From the NCBI GenBank assembly GCA_963773735.1, contig CAVZCK010000021.1, positions 801,227-865,226 of the forward strand: a stretch of DNA of 64,000 nt, written 5' to 3'. This DNA is from CAVZCK01 sp963773735. GTDB taxonomy: Bacteria; Pseudomonadota; Alphaproteobacteria; Rhizobiales; Rhodomicrobiaceae. Positions 40,344 to 49,263 of the stretch are shown here, in pieces (within the stretch, counting starts at the first letter, position 1; each line of letters begins with the position of its first letter). The notes under the pieces are model-generated. The model saw only the letters and a program-made list of their open reading frames with translations. It was not told where the DNA came from and did not search any database. Position numbers and translations under genes: made by a program.

Positions 40344-41529
40344 ATGGCTGCCCTCGACCTCATGACGGAAAGCGCCGCGTCCCTGCTCGAAGCGCAGATG
40401 ACCCGCTTTGCCCGGCTGCTGCATGACAACGCCTTCCCGGTCGGCATTTCCGAGATCACGGACGCTCTGACGGCGCTCGGCGCGATCGATCGCGACCAAC
40501 ATCCGGCAGGTCCGCCATACGCTGCGCACGCTGTTCGCCTCGACCAAACGCGACTGGCGGCGGTTCGACGAGATTTTCGATGCCTTCTGGCTTGGCCGTG
40601 CCCGCAAGCGGCGCTCGGTCATCAAAGAGAAGGGCGGCGCGCCGTCCGGCCCCGCGCAAGAGCGTGGCGCAGGGGCGGGGAAAGCCGGCACGCTGGCCGA
40701 TTATTTCGACTGGGGCGCAAATGCCAATGACAACGAGGCCATTGCCGCCGGGCGCACCGCCGGCGCCTCATCGATCGAGAGCCTCGCCAAGGCCGATTTC
40801 CGCCAGGTCACCGATCCGGAACAGCTCGAACGCCTGCACGCCCTCGCCGAAGCCTGGGCAGCGCGCATCCGCTATCGGCTGTCGCGGCGGCGCCGCATCA
40901 CCAGACGCGGCACGCGGCCCGTCTTGCGCCGGACGTTCCAGCGCTCGGTCTCGACCGGCGGCATGCCGCTAAAACTCTATCGCAGCCGCCGCAAGCCGAA
41001 ACCGTTCAGCATCGTGATTTTCGTCGATGTCTCCGGCTCGATGGACCTCTATTCGCTGTTCTTCACCCGCTTCGTCCACGCGCTCACCGCCCATTTCGCC
41101 AGGACCGAAGCCTTCATCTTTCATACTCAGCTCGTGCAGATCACCCGACACTCAAAACCGCCGATCCGATGAAGCTGATGGAGAAAATGGCGCTGATCAG
41201 CCAGGGCTGGTCCGGCGGCACGCGCATCGGGGAGGCGCTCGCCGCGTTCAATGACCGCTATGCAAGCGCGATCATGAATTCGCGGACGCTTGCGATCATC
41301 GTCAGCGACGGCTTCGATACCGGGCCGGCCGGCCAGCTCGCCGCCGAGCTGGCCACGCCTGAAGCGCCGGACCAAGCGCTTAGTCTGGCTGAACCCGCTC
41401 TTGGGCCGGGCGTCTTATGAGCCGCGCGCCGCCGCCATGGCCGCCGCCCTGCCCTATCTCGATCTGTTTGCCCCCGCGCATAATCTCGAAAGCCTCGCCG
41501 CTCTCGAAGAGGAATTGGCGCGCCTCTAG
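40344..41529 (+). CDS. coxE: VWA-domain protein CoxE (several frameshifts)
   Basis: von Willebrand A domain protein that works with the CoxD ATPase in maturing CO dehydrogenase. The start MAALDLMTESAASLLEAQMT has GGAGG upstream. Coherent sequence continues through at least three indels (near 40495, 41150 and 41360): TNIRQVRHTLRTLFASTKRDW, then RRTFQRSVSTGGMPLKLYRS, the metal site VIFVDVSGSMDLYSLFFTRF (MIDAS DxSxS) and WSGGTRIGEALAAFN (MIDAS Thr). It ends LDLFAPAHNLESLAALEEEL at 41529. Length ~395 is right for CoxE. Confidence 0.85.
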
Positions 41530-41573
41530 ACCCCGATCGGATAGGATGAAAACGCACGTGGCCAAATATAAGC

Positions 41574-41655
41574 CGTCATCCCCGCGGAGGCGGGGATCCA
41601 GTAAACACTTAGGATCGCTGTAGAATACTGGATTCCCGCTTTCGCGGGAATGACG
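41574..41655. repeat. Palindromic repeat between coxE and coxF
   Basis: cgtcatccccgcggaggcgg ggatccagtaa pairs with tactggattcccgctttcgcgg gaatgacg at the right end. It is a different family from the GGCCGGGGCGAC repeats. A half copy with a related sequence (actggatacccgcttgcgcg) is seen at ~49879-49898. Confidence 0.65.
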
Positions 41656-41723
41656 CCGGAGAGTACTGCCAGACAGCGTCAAATATTTCCAGCTAAAGTG
41701 ATCCTCCAACCACCCGAACGCCC

Positions 41724-42508
41724 ATGACGCCCGACCCGAATGACATCGTGGAACGCTATTGCCGGAACTGGGACGGCCTGACGCCCTATGCCCGCGCCAC
41801 CGTCGTGCACACCAATGGCGCCACCGCTGCCAAGGCCGGCGCCAAGGCGATCGTCACCTCTGACGGCGAGCTGATCGGCTGGATCGGCGGCGGCTGTCTG
41901 CGCGGGGCGGTGCTGCGCGCCGCGCGGCAGGCGATGGATACGGCCGAGCCGCGGCTCATCCGCGTGCGGCCGAAAGAGCAGATCACCGCGCCGAAGGACC
42001 CGGACGGCGTCGAATTGCATGCGAATGGCTGCCCAGGCAAGGGCAAGGCCGATGTCTTCATCGAGCCGGTCATGCCGAAACCGCCGCTCGTCGTCATCGG
42101 CACGACCCATATTGCGCGCGCCCTCAACGATCTCGCCTCCAGCCTGAGCGTCGAGCTGATTGCGATTGGCGGGGACAGTGAGGAGGCCCAGCTATCGGCA
42201 TTGGCGGAGCGGCCGGGGCTCGACCATGGCTCCATCATCGTGGCGACGCAAGGCACGCGGGACTATGCCGCGCTGAAGTCGGCCCTCGCGACCGATGCGC
42301 CCTATATCGCTTTCATCTCCAGCCGGACCAAGGCAAAGCCATGCGCGACCGGCTCGCGGCGGACGGCGTGTCCGAGGCCTTGCTCGCCCGTCTGCGCGCG
42401 CCTGCCGGGCTGAATATCGGCGCGAAAACGCCAGCGGAAATCGCCATCTCCATCCTTGCCGAAATCATCAGCCTGCGTCAGGCTGCGGCCAAGGAAAGCG
42501 GGCCATGA
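41724..42508 (+). CDS. coxF: XdhC/CoxF family protein (frameshift at the 3' end)
   Basis: Accessory protein of the XdhC/CoxI/CoxF family, which carries or sulfurates the molybdenum cofactor for insertion. Seen are PYARATVVHTNGATAAKAGAKAIVTSDGELIGWIGGGCLRGAVLRAA (XdhC N-terminal domain with Cys), HANGCPGKGKADVFIEPVMPKPPLVVIG and the Rossmann part SIIVATQGTRDYAALKSAL, ending IAFISSRTK. An indel near 42338 shifts the rest, MRDRLAADGVSEALLARLRA and GAKTPAEIAISILAEII, to a TGA at 42506-42508. The stop overlaps the next ATG (ATGA). Confidence 0.88.
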
Positions 42509-43133
42509 GCGAGAGAACAACGCATACGGGCGCGGAGCTGAAGGTCGCGGCAGTTCTGCTCGCCGCCGGGCTGTCCAGGCGCATGGGCGAGCGGAATAAG
42601 CTGCTCGTGGAGATCGGCGGCGAGCCGCTGGTGCGGCGCACGGCGCGTCGTTTTCTGGCGGCCGGCGTGGATGTCTATGCCGTCATCGGCCATGAGGCCG
42701 AGGCCGTGCGGGCCGCCTTGGCCGGCCTGCCGCTGAGCTTTGTCGAGAACCCGAACTTTGCCGAAGGTAGGGCGAGTTCGGCGCGCGCCGGTGTCGACGC
42801 CGTGCCCAGGGGTTACGACGTGATGCTGGTGTCGCCCGCCGATTTGCCCTTGCTGACACCTGCCGACATCGAGGATCTGCTCCGCGCCTTTGCGATGAGC
42901 GGCCGCGGCCGCATTCTCATTCCTTTTTTTGGCGATCAGCGCGCCAATCCCGTCGTCTTTCCCGCCCGGCTGATCGCCGAAATGCGCGCCAGAGGCCGCA
43001 ATGTCGCCTGCCGCAAATTCATCGATGCCAACCCGCAGCTCACGCAGCGTTACGAAGCGCGAACGATCATTTCGTCACCGATATCGATACGCCGGAGGAT
43101 CTGTGGGCCTTTCGCGCCAGCGATCGGCCCTGA
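42505..43133 (+). CDS. Molybdenum cofactor cytidylyltransferase-like nucleotidyltransferase (frameshift at the 3' end)
   Basis: MobA/MocA-type enzyme. The nucleotide loop VAAVLLAAGLSRRMGERNKLLVEIGGEPLVRRT (LAAGxSxRMG...K) is at residues ~14-45; DVMLVSPADLPLLTP (metal Asp) and FFGDQRANPVVFPARL follow. An indel near 43062 leads to the family end NDHFVTDIDTPEDLWAF and a TGA at 43131-43133. Because CO dehydrogenase uses molybdopterin cytosine dinucleotide, a CTP-using MocA role fits its place at the end of the cox operon. Confidence 0.85.
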
Positions 43134-43249
43134 ACAGCGCAACCCGCGTCACAAATCCTCCCCTCCCGTGAGGCTTGCAAATTCTGCCCCATCACGCGAG
43201 CATGAGCCCAGAGCCAAAAAAGCAAAAATACGAATGGGAGAGAAGCGCC

Positions 43250-43573
43250 ATGTGTCAGATCTTTGCGGGCCAGCCGCCTTCGAACTATGAATCCGAGAAA
43301 CGCTCGGTCCGTCTCGGCGGCTATTCGACCAGCATTCAACTTGAAAAAATCTTCTGGCAGATCCTGGAGGAGATCGCCGCGCGGGAAAATCTCAGCCTGG
43401 CGAAATTCATCGGCAAGCTGCATGACGAAGTCATTGCCGCCCATGGCGAAGCCCGTAACTTCGCCTCGCTGCTGCGCTGCTGCTGCCTGATCTATCTCGA
43501 CCGGCAGAATCCGCAGGAGAGCCGACGCTTCCGCATTCCGAGCGGCACTCCGGTGCTTGCGGCGGCGGAATAG
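43250..43573 (+). CDS. Ribbon-helix-helix domain protein
   Basis: 107-residue protein with an RHH-type fold of the alphaproteobacterial RHH_4 group. KRSVRLGGYSTSIQLEKIFWQILEEIAARENLSLAKFIGKLHDEV contains the ribbon strand (RSVRLGGYSTSIQLE) and the two helices. LLRCCCLIYLDRQ follows. GGAGAGAAGCGCC is just before the ATG. It may be a small DNA-binding regulator; no operator is identified. It lies between the cox operon and a cytochrome gene, 116 bp after the cox end. Confidence 0.85.
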   Translation: MCQIFAGQPPSNYESEKRSVRLGGYSTSIQLEKIFWQILEEIAARENLSLAKFIGKLHDEVIAAHGEARNFASLLRCCCLIYLDRQNPQESRRFRIPSGTPVLAAAE

Positions 43574-43627
43574 CGCCGTAGCAGGGGACTACCACCACGG
43601 CGCGCGTCATTGGCCTATCCTAAGCCG

Positions 43628-44083
43628 ATGATCGGGCAATTTCCGCTTGCGACAGCGCGCAAAGCGACCGCGCGAGGCTTACCTCTCTTCGCCTCCGCCA
43701 CGCTGCTTGCGGGCCTCGCCTCTCAGCCGACACTGGCGCAAGAAACCCCCGAAGCCCAGTTCAAGAAAACGTGCTGGGGCTGCCACAGCGTCGACCCGAA
43801 CGCCGGCCCGCGCCAAGGACCGAACCTGCACGGCGTCTACGGCCGCGCCTCGGGTCAGATCGCCGGCTATAAATATTCCGACGCGCTTGCCGGCGCTCAC
43901 CTGACCTGGGACGAAGCGACGCTCGACCGCTGGCTGACCAATCCGGCCGTGCTCGTGCCCGGCACGGTGATGATGTATCGGCAGGCGGACCCGGAAAAGC
44001 GCAAGCTGATCATCAGCTATCTCAAATCCTTGGGTGCGTCCGGCGAGGGCCAAACTCAAGGAAGCGCGGCAGCGTCCAAATAG
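43628..44083 (+). CDS. Secreted class I c-type cytochrome
   Basis: 151-residue periplasmic cytochrome. A signal sequence (residues ~1-37) ends ATLLAGLASQPTLA. The haem site is KKTCWGCHSVDPNAGPRQGPNLHGVYGR, followed by YKYSDALAGAHLTWDEATLDRWLTNP and the distal Met in VPGTVMMYRQADPEKRKLIISYL. It resembles mitochondrial-type cytochrome c2. It could accept electrons from the GMC dehydrogenase encoded 1.5 kb downstream, with which it shares strand and region. The start at ATG 43628 is preferred to an in-frame TTG at 43610. Confidence 0.9.
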   Translation: MIGQFPLATARKATARGLPLFASATLLAGLASQPTLAQETPEAQFKKTCWGCHSVDPNAGPRQGPNLHGVYGRASGQIAGYKYSDALAGAHLTWDEATLDRWLTNPAVLVPGTVMMYRQADPEKRKLIISYLKSLGASGEGQTQGSAAASK

Positions 44084-44099
44084 CGAGGGAGACGAGCCG

Positions 44100-44495
44100 A
44101 TGGCGAAAGCCATTCATATGATGATCAGGGTGCTCGACGAGCAGCGCTCTGTCGATTTCTACGCCCGAGCCTTCGATCTGCCGATCGCCGACCGCTTCGT
44201 CTTCGACGGCTTCACGCTGATCTATCTGCGGAGCGGGCAAGCCGATTTCGAGGTCGAGCTGACCGTCAATCACGGCCGCACCGAGCCTTACACGCACGGC
44301 ACCGGCTATGGCCATATCGCCTTTGCCGTCGACGATCTCGAAGCCGAGCACGCCCGGATGAAGGCGGGCGGCATCAATCCCGGCGACATCAAGGAATTCC
44401 ACCGCGACGGCGCGCTGATGGCAAAATTCTTCTTCGTGCAGGACCCCGACGGCTACAAGATCGAGGTTCTTCAAAAACATGGCCGGTACCGCTGA
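44100..44495 (+). CDS. Glyoxalase I-fold protein (lactoylglutathione lyase-like)
   Basis: 131-residue member of the vicinal oxygen chelate family. Motifs: IHMMIRVLDEQRSVDFYARAFD (first metal His), FTLIYLRSGQADFEVELTVN (metal Glu), GTGYGHIAFAVDDLEAEHARM (second His) and FFVQDPDGYKIEVLQKHGRY (last Glu). It has the full set of metal ligands expected of lactoylglutathione lyase, but is shorter than GloA by a few residues. It starts 16 bp after the cytochrome stop. Confidence 0.85.
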   Translation: MAKAIHMMIRVLDEQRSVDFYARAFDLPIADRFVFDGFTLIYLRSGQADFEVELTVNHGRTEPYTHGTGYGHIAFAVDDLEAEHARMKAGGINPGDIKEFHRDGALMAKFFFVQDPDGYKIEVLQKHGRYR

Positions 44496-44563
44496 GAGGC
44501 GGACCGCTCAAATCGGGGCGGACGGCTCAGCCGGGCCCGTCCTATCGCTAGGGAGGAATGAAA

Positions 44564-45112
44564 ATGCGGGTTGTCGATAAAAGAACGAAACTCTCCCGCC
44601 GCGCCTTTTTGAAAGAGAGCGGCGCGGCCACCGTCGGCCTGGTCGCGCTCTCGGTCGGTGTCGGCATGATCGCCAGCCCCGACGGCGCCTGGGCGATGTC
44701 GGTGAAAAACCTCAAGCCCGAGACCATGCAGACTCTGATCCAGATGGCGCGGGACATCTATCCGCACGACCATCTGGGCGACAAATATTACGCGCTCGCC
44801 GTCGCCTCCTATGACGATAAGGCCGGGTCGGACGCCGCCGTCAAGGCGATGGTCGAGGACGGCATCGCCTCGCTCGACGCCATCGCGGCGGCCCAGCATG
44901 GCGGGCGCTATGTCAGCGTCGGCTGGGAAGCGGACCGGGTCGCGATCCTGAAGCAGATCGAGCAGGGCAAGTTCTTCCAGACCGTTCGCGGCGGCCTCGT
45001 CACCAGCCTCTACAACAACCACGATGTCTGGCCGAAATTCGGCTATGAGGGCGCCTCCGCCGACAAGGGCGGCTACATCCACCGCGGCTTCGACGACATC
45101 GACTGGATCTGA
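44564..45112 (+). CDS. Tat-exported gluconate 2-dehydrogenase subunit 3-like protein
   Basis: Small subunit of a membrane or periplasmic GMC dehydrogenase. The N-terminus MRVVDKRTKLSRRAFLKESG carries the SRRAFLK twin-arginine motif, followed by a hydrophobic segment and ASPDGAWA. The mature part, LKPETMQTLIQMARDIYPHDHLGDKYYALAVASYD, is typical for the family. The subunit normally carries the large GMC subunit out through Tat (hitch-hiking), which fits the lack of a signal on the next gene. The ATG at 44564 has better ribosome-site spacing than the ATG at 44558. Confidence 0.9.
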   Translation: MRVVDKRTKLSRRAFLKESGAATVGLVALSVGVGMIASPDGAWAMSVKNLKPETMQTLIQMARDIYPHDHLGDKYYALAVASYDDKAGSDAAVKAMVEDGIASLDAIAAAQHGGRYVSVGWEADRVAILKQIEQGKFFQTVRGGLVTSLYNNHDVWPKFGYEGASADKGGYIHRGFDDIDWI

Positions 45113-45139
45113 ACGCCCCAGCTTTGGGAGGAAACAACA

Positions 45140-46711
45140 ATGGCAGCCCATTATGATTTGAATGACGACAAGGTCGTCGTGATCATCGGCTCAGGCGCGG
45201 GCGGCGGAACGCTCGGCAATGAGCTGGCGCAAAAAGGCATCGACGTGGTCATCCTCGAAGCCGGCGGACGGCACGAGATCGAGGACTTCGTCAACGACGA
45301 ATGGGCCAGCTTCAGCCAGCTCGCCTGGGTGGACCCGCGCACCACCTCCGGCAGCTGGCGCGTGCACCGCGACTTCCCCGGCCTGCCGGCCTGGATCGTC
45401 AAGGCGGTCGGCGGCTCGACCGTGCATTGGGCCGGCGCCTCTCTGCGCCTGCAGGAGCACGAATTCAAGGCGCGCACCACCTATGGCGACATCCCCGGCG
45501 CCAGTCTGCTCGACTGGCCGATCACGCTGAAGGAGATGGAGCCGTACTACGCCAAGGCCGAGGACAAGATGGGCGTGACGCGCACCAACGGCATTCCGGG
45601 CCTGCCCGGCAACAACAATTTCAAGGTGATGAAGGCCGGCGCCGACAAGGTGGGCTACAAGATCTGCCATACCGGGCGCATGGCGATCAATTCGCAGCCG
45701 CGCGACGGCCGCGGCTCCTGCCAGCAGATCGGCTTCTGCTTCCAGGGCTGCAAGTCGGGCGCCAAATGGTCGACGCTCTATACCGAGATCCCCAAGGGCG
45801 AGGACACCGGCAAGCTGGAAGTGAGGCCGAATAGCCAGGTGCTGAAGATCGAGCATGACGCGAAAGGCAAGGTCACCGGCGTCGTCTATGCCGACAAGGA
45901 GGGCAAGCAGCTCAGGCAGAAGGCGCGCGCCGTCTGCGTGGCGGGCAATTCGATCGAGTCGCCGCGGCTATTGCTCAACTCGGCCTCCTCGATGTTCCCG
46001 GACGGGCTGGCCAATTCCTCCGGCCAGGTCGGCAAGAACTACATGCGGCACATGACCGGCTCCGTCTACGGCATCTTCGAGAACCCGGTGCACATGTATC
46101 GCGGCACCACCATGGCCGGCATCATCCAGGACGAGGCCGAGAACAATCCCAAGCGCGGCTTCGTCGGCGGCTATGAGTTCGAGACCCTGTCGCTCGGCCT
46201 GCCCTTCATGGCGGCGTTCCTCGATCCGGGCGCCTGGGGCCGCTCCTTCACCTCGGCGATGGACCGCTATGACCATATGGCCGGCATGTGGATCGTCGGC
46301 GAGGACATGCCGAGCGAGGCGAACGCCGTCACCCTGCATCCGACCCAGAAGGACAAATACGGTCTGCCGATCCCGAATGTGAATTTCGACGATCACCCCA
46401 ACGACATCGCCATGCGCAGCCACGCCTACAAGCAGGGCAGCGCGGTTTACGAGGCGGTCGGCGCGGTGCGGACTTTTCCGACCCCGCCCTATCCGTCGAC
46501 GCATAATCTCGGCACCAACCGGATGAGCGAAAAACCGCGCGACGGCGTGGTGAACAAGCACGGCCAGACCCACGACATCGCCAATCTGTTCGTCTCCGAC
46601 GGCAGCCAGTTCACCACCGGCGGCGCCGAGAACCCCACGCTGACCATCGTCACCCTGGCGATCCGGCAGGCGGATTATATTGCGGAGCAGATGAAGAAGG
46701 GGGAGATTTAG
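45140..46711 (+). CDS. GMC-family FAD oxidoreductase (gluconate/sugar/alcohol dehydrogenase large subunit)
   Basis: 523-residue catalytic subunit. FAD binding VVVIIGSGAGGGTLGNELAQKGIDVVILEAGG at the start, LPAWIVKAVGGSTVHWAGASLRL, and the C-terminal active site HNLGTNRMSEKPRDGVVNK and FVSDGSQFTTGGAENPTLTIVTLAIRQAD (His and Asn region). Residues GRGSCQQIGFCFQGCKSGAKW hold three cysteines spaced as in FAD-glucose dehydrogenases that carry an iron-sulfur cluster to the cytochrome subunit. With the Tat subunit 27 bp upstream and the cytochrome c nearby, it forms a three-part dehydrogenase. Substrate unknown. Confidence 0.92.
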   Translation: MAAHYDLNDDKVVVIIGSGAGGGTLGNELAQKGIDVVILEAGGRHEIEDFVNDEWASFSQLAWVDPRTTSGSWRVHRDFPGLPAWIVKAVGGSTVHWAGASLRLQEHEFKARTTYGDIPGASLLDWPITLKEMEPYYAKAEDKMGVTRTNGIPGLPGNNNFKVMKAGADKVGYKICHTGRMAINSQPRDGRGSCQQIGFCFQGCKSGAKWSTLYTEIPKGEDTGKLEVRPNSQVLKIEHDAKGKVTGVVYADKEGKQLRQKARAVCVAGNSIESPRLLLNSASSMFPDGLANSSGQVGKNYMRHMTGSVYGIFENPVHMYRGTTMAGIIQDEAENNPKRGFVGGYEFETLSLGLPFMAAFLDPGAWGRSFTSAMDRYDHMAGMWIVGEDMPSEANAVTLHPTQKDKYGLPIPNVNFDDHPNDIAMRSHAYKQGSAVYEAVGAVRTFPTPPYPSTHNLGTNRMSEKPRDGVVNKHGQTHDIANLFVSDGSQFTTGGAENPTLTIVTLAIRQADYIAEQMKKGEI

Positions 46712-46777
46712 GGCGGGAGAGCCGCCGATCATCCAATCGGCGGTGCCCTCGCTGTTGGAATCAGAAATATGGCACGC

Positions 46778-46884
46778 CGTCGTCCCGGACGGCCGTCAGG
46801 CCGGGCCGGGACCCATTGGCGTATCCGCGAATTCATCATATTCCGTACGGCTAATGGTCCCCGGCTCTGACGGCCGGGGCGACG
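46778..46884. repeat. Palindromic GC-rich intergenic repeat, copy 4
   Basis: Starts cgtcgtcccggacggccgtc and ends ctctgacggccggggcgacg. This is the clearest copy of the family, with two self-complementary arms and a spacer of ~55 bp. It fills most of the gap after the GMC dehydrogenase (46712-46987). Confidence 0.7.
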
Positions 46885-46987
46885 CTGAGAGAGCAGCGGC
46901 GGCGATCATTGCGTCCGCAGTTCCTATCGCGTAAAATTTACGGCTTACGCGCTGAGTTATTCATATTTCGAAACTTTATGCCAAATC

Positions 46988-47776
46988 ATGCTGTTTCCTC
47001 CCGAAACCAACGACAAACTTGCCGGGCAATGGGACCAGCTAATCAAGCTGCGCGCCGAAGCCACCAATGGCTGGTGTACTGAATGGGACGCGCCACTCGC
47101 TGAATTCGAGAGCCATCACGCCCTCGCGCGGGAAAAGGATACGCCGGAAACCTGGCGCGCGGTCGCTGTCGCCGGGCGCAAGCTGCGCGAGGCCATGCGC
47201 GACCATCGTTTCGATCCCGACTACCACCCGCCCTATTTTGAGAAGCTGACCGATTTTACCGATGCGATCGAAGCGACGTTGGAAGCGGCGGGCCATATTC
47301 CGGCCAACGTCATCCCGCCCGAGCGGGACGAACTGATCGAGCGCATTACTCGGCTCGAAAAGCAGGTTGATGAGGAAACGCGCCGCACCGTGCTCGAAAA
47401 GCCATTGCGAGAGCAGCTGGATCGAGTTGCCGAGGATCTGGCAAAGTCGAAACGCACGCTCATCAAAATCGATCATTTCAATGTCGTCAATATCGACCCA
47501 GCATCGATCGTCGCGCTTATCCGCGATGCGCTCGAAGCGCTGAAGCACGGCGTCGATCTGCTGACGGATAAGAGATTCACTGAAGGGCTCCGCAAACAGG
47601 CTTTGGCCGCATGGCTGAGTGCCAAGCGTCTAGTAAGAGCGATCCGGCGGCGTTTTGCCGATCTCAAATTTCCGTGGAAACAAGAGGAGATTTTTAGGGA
47701 ATTCGAAGGACCTGAGCCTGACTTACATTTGCCGCATACGACGATGCTGCCCAGTTTTCGAAGTCATCGTGCGTGA
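46988..47776 (+). CDS. Hypothetical protein, possibly the N-terminal part of the next gene
   Basis: 262-residue frame of unknown function, Glu/Lys/Arg-rich and mainly helical. Residues ~113-165 (ERDELIERITRLEKQVDEETRR and following) look like a coiled coil. It ends abruptly at ~47776 with non-conserved residues, and at ~47750 the SUMF-domain frame begins in another phase (VFEVIVRDGKKDRDEW). The two may be one ~500-residue protein split by an indel. Its codon use is less GC-rich than the flanking metabolic genes. Confidence 0.6.
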   Translation: MLFPPETNDKLAGQWDQLIKLRAEATNGWCTEWDAPLAEFESHHALAREKDTPETWRAVAVAGRKLREAMRDHRFDPDYHPPYFEKLTDFTDAIEATLEAAGHIPANVIPPERDELIERITRLEKQVDEETRRTVLEKPLREQLDRVAEDLAKSKRTLIKIDHFNVVNIDPASIVALIRDALEALKHGVDLLTDKRFTEGLRKQALAAWLSAKRLVRAIRRRFADLKFPWKQEEIFREFEGPEPDLHLPHTTMLPSFRSHRA

Positions 47777-48578
47777 TGGCAAAAAAGATAGGGATGAGTG
47801 GCGTGTTCCCGGCGAGCGGGTACCATTTCAGGATCGCTGGGAGCAGGACAGCAAACTTTTCTTCGGCCCGAAGATGGTGGTAATTCCCGCCGGATCGTTT
47901 TTAATGGGATCACCTGAAAACGACAAAGATCGTCTTGGTTCGGAAAGCCCTCAGCATCGCGCCACAATTCCCAAGCCATTTGCGGTGGGGTGCTATCCGG
48001 TAACTTTTGAGGAATACGCTGTGTTCGCGAGACCGCCGGGTCTGTTACCCCGCGGCAGTTATGAGGAGCGTTTGAAACACGCGATTGTCAGCCCATTCTG
48101 GAACGAGGCTAAGGCTTATACGATTTGGCTAAATTCGGTAACCGGGAACAAAGGCTACCGGCTGCTTTCCGAAGCAGAATGGGAATACTGCTGCCGCGCC
48201 GGAACGCAAACGCGGTATTTTTTTGGTGATCGGATCAGGATACACGAAGCAAATGTTCGTAGTTCCAGAGTGATACCGGCGTTGGGAGCGACGCCGGTCG
48301 GATCGTATCCCCCCAATGCATTCGGCCTCTTTGATATGCACGGCAACGTGTGGGAATGGGTCGAAGATTCGTGGCATGAAAGCTATCAAGGCAAGCCAAA
48401 AGATCTAAACGATACGGGGGGACCTTGGGCGACACCTGAGAGCAGCAGACATGTCCTTCGAGGTGGGTCTTGGAGCAACCTACGCGCGGATGCCCGTTCG
48501 GCCCGCCGGATTTTTGCTGACGTCACTGAACGCTATAACAATATTGGGTTCCGCGTCGCTCGAGCGCTTATCCCTTGA
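47748..48578 (+). CDS. SUMF1/formylglycine-generating-enzyme-like domain protein
   Basis: The SUMF domain starts with KMVVIPAGSFLMGSPENDKDR near 47870, then HRATIPKPFAVGCYPVTFEEY, WNEAKAYTIWLN, YRLLSEAEWEYCCRAGTQTRYFFGD, NAFGLFDMHGNVWEWVEDSW, HVLRGGSWSN and ends NIGFRVARALIP. The catalytic Cys pair of true formylglycine-generating enzymes is missing (the end is GFRVAR), so it is one of the many non-catalytic or differently acting relatives. The reading frame is open back to 47655, but the true N-terminus may be the preceding frame. Role unknown. Confidence 0.8.
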   Translation, partial: CPVFEVIVRDGKKDRDEWRVPGERVPFQDRWEQDSKLFFGPKMVVIPAGSFLMGSPENDKDRLGSESPQHRATIPKPFAVGCYPVTFEEYAVFARPPGLLPRGSYEERLKHAIVSPFWNEAKAYTIWLNSVTGNKGYRLLSEAEWEYCCRAGTQTRYFFGDRIRIHEANVRSSRVIPALGATPVGSYPPNAFGLFDMHGNVWEWVEDSWHESYQGKPKDLNDTGGPWATPESSRHVLRGGSWSNLRADARSARRIFADVTERYNNIGFRVARALIP

Positions 48579-48612
48579 ATGCGCAGCATTCGATCCCTGT
48601 CATCTGCAATGG

Positions 48613-48729
48613 CGTCGTCCCGGAAATGCCGCAGGCATTGTCGGGGACCTATTGGCTTTCCGCGGATTCTTCGCTAAGAGGCGAAGCGAGTGGACCCCGG
48701 ACAAGTGCTTCGCACTTTCCGGGGCGACG
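48613..48729. repeat. Palindromic GC-rich intergenic repeat, copy 5
   Basis: A diverged copy: left arm cgtcgtcccggaaatgccgc, right arm gcttcgcactttccggggcg. It separates the SUMF gene from the convergent GIY-YIG gene. Confidence 0.55.
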
Positions 48730-48748
48730 AATGATCGGAAGCCGTTTC

Positions 48749-49028
48749 TCAACTTAGCAGATCCTCATAGAGATCGTGCCAATCAGGGTTGTCCGCTTCG
48801 ATCAGCCGGATCTTCCATGAACGCTGCCATTTCTTCAGCCGCTTTTCCCGCGCGATGGCTTCCGCGGCAGTTGCGAAGGTCTGAACGCCGACCAGCCGGA
48901 ACAGACGATGTTGCCAAATTAGACCCCTGACCGCTGCGGTGTAAGGCAACGCGGACCACCAAGTCGTTGGTAACGCCCGTATAGAGGGTGCCGCGTTTTC
49001 GGTTGGTGAGGATGTAGACGTGGAACAT
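48749..49028 (-). CDS. GIY-YIG domain protein (frameshifted)
   Basis: About 90 residues of the short GIY-YIG nuclease-fold family (UPF0213-like). The start MFHVYILTNRKRGTLYTGVTNDLVVRV has the two characteristic motifs (VYIL and LYTGVT). After at least one indel near 48930 it continues TAAEAIAREKRLKKWQRSWKIRLIEADNPDWHDLYEDLLS to 48749. The catalytic Glu, normally in the part that is here out of frame, cannot be assigned. Function of this family in bacteria is not established. Confidence 0.7.
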
Positions 49029-49110
49029 GAGCGGATGGGCTTTGAGAGGACAGCCCGGCAGTCTGGGCCACGGAGCGCCGCTGGCGAATACGGAACATTC
49101 CTGCCCTCCG

Positions 49111-49218
49111 CGTCGCCCCGGAGGCGCCAAGGGCGTCGTCCGGGGCCCAATAGCGTCTCAGCAATTTCGTGCCGTGAAGTTGGGCCAATGGGCCCCGGCT
49201 CTTACGGCCGGGGCGACG
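49111..49218. repeat. Palindromic GC-rich intergenic repeat, copy 6
   Basis: Left arm cgtcgccccggaggcgccaa, right arm ggctcttacggccggggcga. It begins the ~1.46-kb non-coding stretch 49029-50487, which otherwise holds inverted-repeat copy A, copy 7 and other palindromes but no protein gene. Confidence 0.65.
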
Positions 49219-49263
49219 CCGAGAGAGCAGCGGCGATCAATGATCCGTTCAGCATATTTCCAA

